Source: Clostridium tunisiense TJ
GTDB lineage: Bacteria > Bacillota > Clostridia > Clostridiales > Clostridiaceae
Direction: 5' to 3'
DNA: 64,000 nt
Assembly (NCBI RefSeq): GCF_000300195.1
Contig: NZ_AMQH01000002.1
Location: 1 to 64,000, forward strand
The notes beneath the pieces were generated by a model. That model did not search any database. It was not told the origin of the DNA and worked only from the letters and a program-made list of their open reading frames with translations. The position numbers and the translations under genes were made by a program. Positions within the stretch are counted from its first letter, which is position 1. Each line of letters starts with the position of its first letter. Below, piece after piece: positions 54,501 to 62,639 of the stretch.

Positions 54501-56036
54501 CTAGTTCATCTTTTCTTTTCTTAATTCTTTACATAAAGATATAAAACCTATAATTATAATTATAACAAATGGCAGAGCTGCTATTATAGCCATAGCTTGT
54601 AGCGCAGATAATCCTCCTGAAATTAACAATATTATAGCTAATAATGCTTCAATAATTCCCCAGAATATTTTCTTTTTATTTGAAGGGTTTAGACTTCCTT
54701 TAGATGTAAGCATAGCTAGCACAAAGGTGGCAGAATCTGCTGAGGTTATAAAGAACGTACAAAGTAAAATCATTGTTATAATTGATATTATATTATGAAA
54801 GGGATAATAACTTATAATTTTAAAAAAGGCTATTTCCGGTGAAGCCGCAATGGTTTTTAAAGCTTCCAACGTTATTATCTTATTAATTCCTAAGTTTGTT
54901 CCTAAAGTTCCAAAGATAGAAAACCATAATGCTGATGCTAAAGTAGGGGCCATAATAACTCCTAACACAAATTCTCTTATAGTTCTTCCCTTAGAAATTC
55001 TTGCAATAAACATTCCTACAAAAGGAGTCCAAGATATCCACCATGCCCAATAGAATATGGTCCAGTTTCCCAACCACGACTTATCCTTTAACCCTTGAAG
55101 TTGTATACTACTACCCAAAAAACTTTTTAAATAACTTAATGTTCCTTTTGAAAAATTCTCCATAATATCTTTTGTTGGTCCTATAAAAAAGCAAGCAACC
55201 ATAATGCCAAATGCTAAAATTAGATTTACATTTGATATAATACTTATACCTTTATTAATCCCACTAACAGCAGACAATATAAACATGAAAGTAATAAGAA
55301 TTATAATAATTAGCTGAACTTTTATATTTTCAGGTATATGAAACATGTAATTAAGTCCACTATTAATTTGCATTGTCCCCATTCCTAAGGATGCGGAAAC
55401 ACCAGCTACTGTTGCAAATACCGCAAAATAATCTATCATCTTTCCAGTTAACCCACTTGCTCTTTCTTCCCCTATTAAAGGAATAAAAATACTACTTACT
55501 AAACTTGGTTTACCTTTTCTAAATTGAAAATAAGCAATGGCAAGACCTACAATACTGTAACTAGCCCAAGGATGAATCCCCCAGTGCATAAAAGAAGTTA
55601 CAAAAGCAAAGTTTGCAGCTTCTATAGACCCTTCTTTTATATTTCCTAGAGGCGAGGTAAAATGGAAAATGGGTTCTGCAACACCCCAAAACACTAAGCC
55701 AATACCCATTCCTGCTCCAAACAGCATAGCAAACCAAGCTCCAAAGGTATACTCTGGTTTAGTATCTTCACTTCCAAGCTTAATTGTTCCAAGTTTGCTT
55801 AGGGCTAGTATGAAAGAAAATACAATGAAAAGATTCATAGAAACTAAGTAAAGTATTCCAAACTCATCACTAATTAACTTCATCATACTGGTAATTAATT
55901 CCCTGAAGTTAATTTGTTTTAATATACCCATAAGAGAAATTAAGCATACACCAAGTATTATGGGAAACCCTTGATGAAATTTCTTTATATGCTGATGTTT
56001 ACTTTTCAATGCTCTTAACTTAAAATCTTTTTTCAT
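54501..56036 (-). CDS. BCCT family betaine/carnitine/choline transporter
   Basis: The 511-residue transporter has twelve helices and the BCCT signatures GAGMGIGLVFWGVAEPIFHF and WTIFYWAWWISWTPFVGMFIARISKGRTIREF. These tryptophans form the trimethylammonium-binding box. It imports glycine betaine, choline or carnitine with an ion gradient, for osmoprotection or as nutrient. The MKKDFKL start at 56036 is chosen for GGAG eight bases upstream. A TetR-type gene is divergent, 294 bp away, and probably controls it. Confidence 0.92.
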   Translation of the reverse strand: MKKDFKLRALKSKHQHIKKFHQGFPIILGVCLISLMGILKQINFRELITSMMKLISDEFGILYLVSMNLFIVFSFILALSKLGTIKLGSEDTKPEYTFGAWFAMLFGAGMGIGLVFWGVAEPIFHFTSPLGNIKEGSIEAANFAFVTSFMHWGIHPWASYSIVGLAIAYFQFRKGKPSLVSSIFIPLIGEERASGLTGKMIDYFAVFATVAGVSASLGMGTMQINSGLNYMFHIPENIKVQLIIIILITFMFILSAVSGINKGISIISNVNLILAFGIMVACFFIGPTKDIMENFSKGTLSYLKSFLGSSIQLQGLKDKSWLGNWTIFYWAWWISWTPFVGMFIARISKGRTIREFVLGVIMAPTLASALWFSIFGTLGTNLGINKIITLEALKTIAASPEIAFFKIISYYPFHNIISIITMILLCTFFITSADSATFVLAMLTSKGSLNPSNKKKIFWGIIEALLAIILLISGGLSALQAMAIIAALPFVIIIIIGFISLCKELRKEKMN

Positions 56037-56330
56037 TCGCTTAACTCCAATTTTAAATATTTTAATCATGCACTAAAATACATGTGTTAAATATATTAAC
56101 TATCTTTTACTCTAAATTACTTTAGTACAATTATATATACATACCTACCTCTAATTTTACACCATAATCATCTTATAACAACACTATTTATCTTTATATT
56201 ATGAAGTATATTTTCAAGCTGTTTAAAATGTGTTAAATTTTTCTCAAATTCTTTAAAATAATATTTTATTCTGCTCACAACTTGTGCTATAATAAACGCT
56301 ATATATATTATGGGAAAAGGGGATATTCTT

Positions 56331-57023
56331 ATGACTAAGTCAGCAATGGAAAAAAAAGAAATGATGCTTTCATTTGTTAATGCAACAAAAAAACTCATAG
56401 CCGAGGAAGGTATTGAAAATGTAACTGCGAGACGAGTAGCTCAACTTACGGGCTATAATGTAGCAACTGCATATAAGTACTTTAATAACTTAAATCACAT
56501 AATCTTTTTTGCTAGCATGAAGTATTACAATGAATATATTCATGATTTACCTAACTATATAAATGAAGGTTACTCTTCATTAAGAAACTATTTAGAAATC
56601 TGGAGATGCTTTTCTATTCATGCCTTTAGCAATCCAAGAATATTTAAATCTTTATTTCTTGACCAAAAACCACATAGTGTTCAAGATACAATGAAACACT
56701 ACTACGATCTTTACCCTGATGAGTTTCACGAATTACCACAGGTTTTACTACCTATGCTAAATAAAGATTGTATAATCGATCGAGATATTGCAATTCTTAA
56801 GGTTTGTGTTGATGATGGCTATATTAGAAAAGAGGATTTAGAGGAGTTAAGTAGAACTATAATTATTTTCTTTGAAGGATTATTGATGAAGGTTACAAAT
56901 AATATTGACGGATATGACAAAGATACCTCACTTGAAATTATTGTGAATTACATAAAAAATAATTTGCACTATTACAATTTAAAAGTAAAAAATATGATTC
57001 CTGAATTTACAGAATTCAAATAG
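56331..57023 (+). CDS. TetR-family transcriptional regulator
   Basis: The 230-residue protein has an N-terminal TetR helix-turn-helix (LIAEEGIENVTARRVAQLTGYNVATAYKYFNNLNHI). The variable helical C-terminal domain shows no recognised ligand motif. Divergence from the BCCT transporter gene suggests that transporter as target, with its substrate or a choline derivative as possible ligand; that is inference. The ATG follows AAGGGGAT; an in-frame ATG at 56310 lies upstream of that site and is less likely. Confidence 0.88.
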   Translation: MTKSAMEKKEMMLSFVNATKKLIAEEGIENVTARRVAQLTGYNVATAYKYFNNLNHIIFFASMKYYNEYIHDLPNYINEGYSSLRNYLEIWRCFSIHAFSNPRIFKSLFLDQKPHSVQDTMKHYYDLYPDEFHELPQVLLPMLNKDCIIDRDIAILKVCVDDGYIRKEDLEELSRTIIIFFEGLLMKVTNNIDGYDKDTSLEIIVNYIKNNLHYYNLKVKNMIPEFTEFK

Positions 57024-57054
57024 ATTTAATTATTAGCTATACTATCTAATAATA

Positions 57055-57087
57055 AGAGGTTGTTTCTATATTATAGAAACAACCTCT
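57055..57087. terminator. Hairpin between convergent genes
   Basis: A 16-bp perfect stem AGAGGTTGTTTCTATA and its complement, with a 1-nt centre. It has weak T-runs, but its position between the TetR gene and hypE suits a terminator. Confidence 0.75.
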
Positions 57088-57096
57088 CACTGTTTA

Positions 57097-58089
57097 TTAG
57101 CATATCCTGGGCAGCATTACCGAATCTAATTCTTGTAATATTCGTTTTCCTCCAAAGTTATTTTTCAAAATAACTTTTTCATGGTCTATAGTAATTTCAC
57201 CAACAATAGATGATTTTTTATAACCTTCACATTTTCTTAGTTTATCAACCATTTTACTAGCACTTTTTTCCTTTACAATGAGAATCATAGCTCCCTCTGA
57301 GGCAAGATAGTAGGGATCTAACCCGATAATTTCATTTATGGTTCTAACTTCACTTCTTATAGGAATATTCCATTCATCAATATTTAACCCTATTTTATAT
57401 TTTGATGAAATTTCATTAAAGCACTGTCCAATTCCACCCCTAGTTGGATCTTTTAAAAGCCTTATATCCTCTTTATATTCCCATAAAACTTCAATTAAGT
57501 TATTTAAAGGTTTTACATCACTTTTTATATCTCCTACCACTTGAAACCCATACCTTTCCACAGCAATAGCAGTTCCATGCTCTCCAATAGTAGAAGTTAA
57601 AATCACCTTGTCTCCAGGTCCTATGTTATCATTAAGTTCATATTCAACAAAGCCTATGCCCGAAGTGTTAATAAAAATTCCCTGAGCATTTCCTCTCTCC
57701 ACTACCTTAGTATCCCCAGTAGCAATTATAACTTCTGCTTCTTCAGCAGATTCCTTTATAGACGTTAATATTTTTTTTAATTTCTCAACAGGAAACCCTT
57801 CTTCTATAATGAAACTTAAGCTTATAAACTTTGGAACAGCAAAAGAAGTCACTAAGTCATTTACAGTTCCTGATATGCAGAGTCTGCCTATATCTCCACC
57901 ACTAAAAAATATTGGATTTACCACAAAGGAATCTGTTGTAAATGCCATTTTATTAGATGTTACTGCTAAAATAGCTGAATCCTTATCCTTAATCAAAGTT
58001 TCATTAAAAAACTCCTTATAAAAAAGCTCTTTTATTAATTCTTGTGTATGCTTTCCACCTTCTCCATGAATTAAACCAATTCTATCCAT
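57097..58089 (-). CDS. hypE: Hydrogenase expression/formation protein HypE
   Basis: The 330-residue protein dehydrates the carbamoyl group on its C-terminal cysteine to a thiocyanate, the source of cyanide ligands for the [NiFe] site. The essential tail PRIC is present. The AIRS-like ATP-binding folds show TDSFVVNPIFFSGGDIG, GTVNDL and DPTRGGIG. The start at 58089 follows GGAGG; a longer in-frame start lies in a mobile repeat. It is last in the operon, separated from hypD by that repeat. Confidence 0.95.
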   Translation of the reverse strand: MDRIGLIHGEGGKHTQELIKELFYKEFFNETLIKDKDSAILAVTSNKMAFTTDSFVVNPIFFSGGDIGRLCISGTVNDLVTSFAVPKFISLSFIIEEGFPVEKLKKILTSIKESAEEAEVIIATGDTKVVERGNAQGIFINTSGIGFVEYELNDNIGPGDKVILTSTIGEHGTAIAVERYGFQVVGDIKSDVKPLNNLIEVLWEYKEDIRLLKDPTRGGIGQCFNEISSKYKIGLNIDEWNIPIRSEVRTINEIIGLDPYYLASEGAMILIVKEKSASKMVDKLRKCEGYKKSSIVGEITIDHEKVILKNNFGGKRILQELDSVMLPRIC

Positions 58090-58105
58090 AATTCCTCCAT
58101 TCATT

Positions 58106-58302
58106 AAGGCATCTGAAAATAAATAGCAAGTCAAAGATGTGAAGGATATTTTGAGTTCACAAGCAAGCTTGAGTTCACAAGCAAGCTTGTGCTGATAAGG
58201 AAACAGGTTCCTTAGATAGTGGAGCTATCTAAGGGTTCTGTTGACGAATTATAACACAAAATAGACAAATATACTGACTTGTTTATTTTTTGAAGACGCC
58301 TA
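58106..58302 (-). mobile_element. MITE-like interspersed repeat, copy 5, with internal duplication
   Basis: A 197-bp copy oriented like copy 2, with ends AAGGCATCTGAAAATAAATA and TTTATTTTTTGAAGACGCC. An 18-bp segment (GAGTTCACAAGCAAGCTT) is tandemly duplicated at about 58153-58188. It fills the gap between hypD and hypE: it overlaps the hypD stop codon at one end and ends 16 bp before the hypE start. It will be part of the hyp mRNA. Confidence 0.9.
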
Positions 58303-59388
58303 AGCTTCAAATTTATATGCACAATAGCAAGAACCCTCTACTGATACCATACATGGACCAAGAGGATTTTCACTATTACATACATGTTTAAAAAGAGTAC
58401 ACTGATTAGGTTGAATCTTACCCATTATTACCTCTGTGCATCTACACCCTGAGGTAATATCTTCCTTAAGGTGAATTGTATTATCAATAGAAAACTTATC
58501 TATAGCATTAAACTTCTTATACTTAGGATTCATAACTAAAGCTGACTTATTTATATAACCAATGCCTCTCCACAATCCATCCTCTACTTGAAAAACTTCC
58601 TTCAATATATTTTTAGCTCGTATATTCCCATCAGCTGTTACACAAGACTTATATATATTACGAAAAGTTGTATCATTACTTTTCTTTTCTAAACTATACA
58701 ATGCTCTAAGAATATAGTATATGGAGAGTAACATATCTTCAAAGGTGAACCCTGCTATAACACCCGGTATATTGTTATTACTAAATAGCTTAGCAAGGTC
58801 ATTTTCACCTTGAATAACAGCCACATGGCCTGGTAAAATAAGGCCATCTATTGATGACGTAGTTGTAAGAATTTCTTCTAATATAGGAGGCATTGTTTTT
58901 ATAGAATTATAAAAGTAAAGATTTTTAATATTTTCCTTGTATGCTCTTTCTATTATAGTTCCAATTAAGGGGGCTGTAGTCTCAAATCCAATGCCCAAAA
59001 ATACAAATACCTTTTCCTTACTTTCTTTGCATAGCTGTATTGCATTGCTCAAAGAGTAAATAATTTTTAAATCTACTCCATTTTTTCTTTCCTCCCAAAG
59101 AGAAGTACTTGTTCCCCTCACCTTAGCTATATCTCCAAAAGTTACTATAGTGGCCCCTGACTTTCCTATCTCTATAGCATTATCTACAAAGCTTCCATGA
59201 GTTACACAAACAGGGCAACCTGGACCTGATATAAGTTTTATTTTTTTAGATAGTAGTTCTCTTATTCCTGTCTCGTATATAACATGAGTATGAGTACCGC
59301 AAACCTCCATTATATTAATCTCCTTCTTTGAAATATTACAGCTTAATTCCCATATTTTTTTTATCAGTAAGCTTAGCCTTTCATTCAT
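58300..59388 (-). CDS. hypD: Hydrogenase formation protein HypD
   Basis: The 362-residue iron-sulfur protein, with HypC, assembles the Fe(CN)2CO unit of [NiFe] hydrogenase. Conserved cysteine motifs are visible: EVCGTHTH, GPGCPVC, GFETTAP, and the C-terminal cluster set CRCTEV...QCTLF...CNSENPLGPCMVS. The start at 59388 overlaps the hypC stop (ATGAATGA), indicating translational coupling. The stop codon lies in the end of a mobile repeat, so the last residues (YKFEA) may be altered from the ancestral end. Confidence 0.95.
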   Translation of the reverse strand: MNERLSLLIKKIWELSCNISKKEINIMEVCGTHTHVIYETGIRELLSKKIKLISGPGCPVCVTHGSFVDNAIEIGKSGATIVTFGDIAKVRGTSTSLWEERKNGVDLKIIYSLSNAIQLCKESKEKVFVFLGIGFETTAPLIGTIIERAYKENIKNLYFYNSIKTMPPILEEILTTTSSIDGLILPGHVAVIQGENDLAKLFSNNNIPGVIAGFTFEDMLLSIYYILRALYSLEKKSNDTTFRNIYKSCVTADGNIRAKNILKEVFQVEDGLWRGIGYINKSALVMNPKYKKFNAIDKFSIDNTIHLKEDITSGCRCTEVIMGKIQPNQCTLFKHVCNSENPLGPCMVSVEGSCYCAYKFEA

Positions 59389-59617
59389 CCATATCTCCTC
59401 CAAATTCATAGTAGATGTGTTCTATGGTTTCTTGGAGAAAGCTATGATACTCCTCATTAATTTTTTGTATTCCAAAACCTCCATGAATTAAAATATACTC
59501 TCCTATTTCAGGGTTATCTATTAAGCTTACGTCAACCTTTATGTGAATACCCCTGATATTTACTAGTGCATTATTTTCTTTAACTTCTAGCACTTCCCCT
59601 GATACTGCCAAGCACAT
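59381..59617 (-). CDS. hypC: Hydrogenase assembly chaperone HypC
   Basis: The 78-residue protein starts MCLAVSGEVLEV with the essential Cys2 and folds as a small OB barrel (YILIHGGFGIQKINEE). It carries the iron-cyanide unit with HypD to the hydrogenase large subunit. It is located between hypF and hypD and overlaps hypD by eight bases. Confidence 0.95.
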   Translation of the reverse strand: MCLAVSGEVLEVKENNALVNIRGIHIKVDVSLIDNPEIGEYILIHGGFGIQKINEEYHSFLQETIEHIYYEFGGDMDE

Positions 59618-59621
59618 AAAA

Positions 59622-61925
59622 TCACCCTTCTATTATTTCTTTTGCAATAGCTAACTGTCCAACTGATATTCCACTGTCATTAATCGGAATTTTTTCATTA
59701 AAATACACCTTGAAACTTTCACTTTCTAATTTATTAGTTATATTCTCTAGTAAGTATCTATTTTCAAAAACTCCACCACTTAACACCACAGAGTAAAGTC
59801 TTGTTGCACTACTAATTATCTTTACCATATCTACAGTAATATTAATTAAAGTATTATGAAACTTGGTAGATATAATCTCTTCTGCAATCCCACTTCTCTT
59901 ATCCATAATAATCTCCTCAATCGCAGGTAGTATATCTATATACCTATAGCCTTTTTCTTCAAAAACACTATAGTTATAACTTTCCTTAATGCCTTTTACA
60001 ACTAGAGCTTCTAGTTCTATGGCACCTTGTCCATCATAACTTATTTCTTGTCTAATCCCTAAAATCGAAGCTACAGCATCAAAAATTCTACCTACACTAG
60101 AAGTTCTATAACAATTGACATTGTTTTCTAGAGAAATCTTATGATTTTTCAACCGTACTTCTATTTCTTTTTCCTGTAAGCTTTCTTTTAAATACTTACG
60201 CACTTCTTCGATGACATAAGCCTTTATTTCCTTATGTTGAATTTCCTCAATAAAGCTTAAAGCAATCTTATATATTTTTTCTGTAGCCTTATCACCGCCT
60301 TGAATCTTAATGTATTTATATTGACACACCCGTTGGTAGTTTTTTCTGTCTCCTATGAGAAATTCACCTCCCCAAAGTTGTCCATCATCACCATAACCTA
60401 CTCCATCATAGATAACCCCAATAACTTCATGGTTGATGTGATGCTCTACCATGGAGCTTACCATATGGGCAAAATGATGCTGAACTTCTAATACTTTAGT
60501 TAGGTTTTTTTGTTTATATCCACGATAAATAAATCCTGGGTGCTTATCTACTACTACATAATTTGGTTTATAGTTAAGCAGGTTTTTCATATTATTTATA
60601 CTATGAATGTACTCCTCATATACACCAAAGTTCTTTAAATCTCCAGTATACTGACTTAATAAGGCTGCCTTATTACTACTTAATGCAAAAGTATTTTTCA
60701 TTTCACTTCCTAAAGCTAAAATATTTTTTTCTATATTTAAATCTATGTAATAAGGTGCATAACCTCTTCCTGTTCTACTGATTATAACTTTATCCTTAAT
60801 TACTTTTGTAACAGAATCATCAATAGGTATATTTATATTTCTATTATGAATTAAAAAGTAATCCCCAATGTGGCTTAAACTATTTAAAGCTTTAGAGTTA
60901 TTATATTCAACAGTTCCTCCACTGATATTCCCACTTGTCATCACCAAGCACTCCACACCTTCCTTAAAAAGCAAATGATGTAGTGGAGTGTAGGGTAACA
61001 TTATCCCTAAATATTTCATTTTAGGCGCAACACTTTCTGAAATTTTTCTTATAGGTTTATCTTCTTTAATTTTCAGTAAAACAATAGGTGCTGCTGGTGA
61101 TTTTAGTAATTCTTCCTCTCTATATGAAACTTCAACATACTGCTTAACTGTATCTATATCCTTCATCATCACTGCAAAGGGTTTATGCGGTCTATTTTTT
61201 CTGTTTCTAAGATTCTCCACCGCCATATTATCAAATGCATTACAACATAGATGAAAACCTCCTATTCCCTTTATAACTAGTATTTTGCCACACTTAATCA
61301 TGTTTCTAGTATACTTAATTTCATCCTTGCATTTTACAATGTCACCTTTATTATTTGTTACAGTAATAATTGGTCCACAATTGGGACAAGAAATAGTTTG
61401 TGCATGAAACCTTCTATTCCTTGGAGCCTTATACATTTCCCTACACTGTTCACACATTATGAATTCTTCCATATTTGTTGTATGTCGATCATAGGGAAGA
61501 GTATTCATAATGGAATATCTGGGTCCACAGTTTGTACAACTTGTGAAGGCATAGTTATGCCAAATGGAGTTTTCATTATTAATTTCCTCAAGACAATCTC
61601 CACAAATTGCAATATCACCTAACAAATATTTTTCACCATCTTCACTTATTTCACTTTCTTTTATGCTAAAGCTCGAATAGCTAACAACTTCTTGTCTTTC
61701 ACCTTTAACCCTTTTTATTTTTGCCATTGCTGGTGGGGTTTTAACTATAGCCAATAGCGCTCTTCTTATATTTTCTCGACTTCCTTCTATATCTATAACA
61801 AGGGATGAGCCTTCATTACTCACCCACCCCTTTACAGAGTTTTTTATAGCTAAGTTATAGACATAATGCCTAAACCCCACCCCTTGGACTATTCCATATA
61901 TTTTAATAACATATCTATAAATCAA
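59622..61925 (-). CDS. hypF: Carbamoyltransferase HypF
   Basis: The 767-residue protein transfers carbamoyl from carbamoyl phosphate to HypE. Its domains run in order: acylphosphatase (1-90, GIVQGVGFRHYVYN), two zinc fingers (about 107-182, CGDCLEEI, CTNCGPRYS, CEQCREMY, CPNCGP), YrdC-like (about 200-380, IKGIGGFHLCCNA) and Kae1-like (about 385-767, VQHHFAHMVSSMVEH, GVIYDGVGYGDDG, VVLSGGVFENRYL). All family blocks are present. It directly abuts the upstream hypA-like gene. Confidence 0.95.
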   Translation of the reverse strand: MIYRYVIKIYGIVQGVGFRHYVYNLAIKNSVKGWVSNEGSSLVIDIEGSRENIRRALLAIVKTPPAMAKIKRVKGERQEVVSYSSFSIKESEISEDGEKYLLGDIAICGDCLEEINNENSIWHNYAFTSCTNCGPRYSIMNTLPYDRHTTNMEEFIMCEQCREMYKAPRNRRFHAQTISCPNCGPIITVTNNKGDIVKCKDEIKYTRNMIKCGKILVIKGIGGFHLCCNAFDNMAVENLRNRKNRPHKPFAVMMKDIDTVKQYVEVSYREEELLKSPAAPIVLLKIKEDKPIRKISESVAPKMKYLGIMLPYTPLHHLLFKEGVECLVMTSGNISGGTVEYNNSKALNSLSHIGDYFLIHNRNINIPIDDSVTKVIKDKVIISRTGRGYAPYYIDLNIEKNILALGSEMKNTFALSSNKAALLSQYTGDLKNFGVYEEYIHSINNMKNLLNYKPNYVVVDKHPGFIYRGYKQKNLTKVLEVQHHFAHMVSSMVEHHINHEVIGVIYDGVGYGDDGQLWGGEFLIGDRKNYQRVCQYKYIKIQGGDKATEKIYKIALSFIEEIQHKEIKAYVIEEVRKYLKESLQEKEIEVRLKNHKISLENNVNCYRTSSVGRIFDAVASILGIRQEISYDGQGAIELEALVVKGIKESYNYSVFEEKGYRYIDILPAIEEIIMDKRSGIAEEIISTKFHNTLINITVDMVKIISSATRLYSVVLSGGVFENRYLLENITNKLESESFKVYFNEKIPINDSGISVGQLAIAKEIIEG

Positions 61926-62180
61926 CTAACCTTCTTCTCCTTCTATATAATCTATGTTTGCTGTAAGTTCTGGCACATCTCCAAAGACTACTCCAACTAT
62001 AGTATCTTTATTAATATATTCATCACATAGTTCCATTAAATGCTCTCTTAAATCCTGTTGAGTTATATGGCTATCCCAATTAACCGTAATTTGAACACTT
62101 TTTATCCTTACAAAATTATTGTCCTTGCAGATATCTTTAAGATTTTTAATTATATTTTGCATAAGAAATGAATCATGCAT
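61926..62180 (-). CDS. HypA-like protein lacking the zinc finger
   Basis: The 84-residue protein starts MHDSFLMQNIIKNLKDICKD, aligning with the MHE-type nickel-binding N-terminus of HypA. It continues in the same fold (VRIKSVQITVNWDSHITQQDLREHLMELC... GVVFGDVPEL). HypA normally has about 113 residues and a four-cysteine zinc finger; here the finger is absent and the end is acidic (IDYIEGEEG). There is no frameshift sign: the stop is immediately followed by hypF. It may be a shortened nickel chaperone or an assembly factor with a changed role. No hypB is seen. Confidence 0.75.
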   Translation of the reverse strand: MHDSFLMQNIIKNLKDICKDNNFVRIKSVQITVNWDSHITQQDLREHLMELCDEYINKDTIVGVVFGDVPELTANIDYIEGEEG

Positions 62181-62639
62181 TTACATTCCTCCCTTAACTT
62201 GTAGCTTTATTTTCTCAAAAACCCGGTCTTTAATCTCCTTAAATCTCTGAGTCAACTCCTCACTTAATTCTGTACCAAAATCAATATCTGCTGCTTCAAC
62301 AGTGATGAGAATACCCTCCACCTGCATAAATGGAAAACAACTTAATATTTTAACTAAACTCATTTGATGCATGGAATAGCCTTTATGGCTAAATTCCTTT
62401 AATTGTTTTATATCAAAAATAGAAATTTCTCCTGGATTTAAATCTAGAATACTTGAGTCAAGAATTATAATATAATCATCTGCATTAATAGCGTTTAAAG
62501 TGTATTCTATATCCGTTTCTCCAATAATAACTTCTACACCTAACTCCTTTAACTCTCCTTCTAAGGCTTCAGCTATTCTTATACCAATAGAGTCATCCTT
62601 CATAATTCTATTACCTATACCAATTACTTTGATTTTCAT
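62181..62639 (-). CDS. [NiFe] hydrogenase maturation endopeptidase
   Basis: The 152-residue HycI/HyaD/HybD-type protease begins VIGIGNRIMKDDSIGIRIAEAL, with the conserved acidic nickel-sensing positions (DDSIGI), and has DYIIILDSSIL and SMHQMSL. It removes the C-terminal tail of the large subunit once nickel is in place; the neighbouring large-subunit gene does carry such a tail. The genes overlap by one base. Confidence 0.92.
   Translation of the reverse strand: MKIKVIGIGNRIMKDDSIGIRIAEALEGELKELGVEVIIGETDIEYTLNAINADDYIIILDSSILDLNPGEISIFDIKQLKEFSHKGYSMHQMSLVKILSCFPFMQVEGILITVEAADIDFGTELSEELTQRFKEIKDRVFEKIKLQVKGGM

Noticed and set aside
61926-62180. hypA pseudogene caused by frameshift
   Set aside because: The stop is directly followed by hypF, leaving no room for a lost zinc-finger segment, and the shortened protein has a regular composition to its end.
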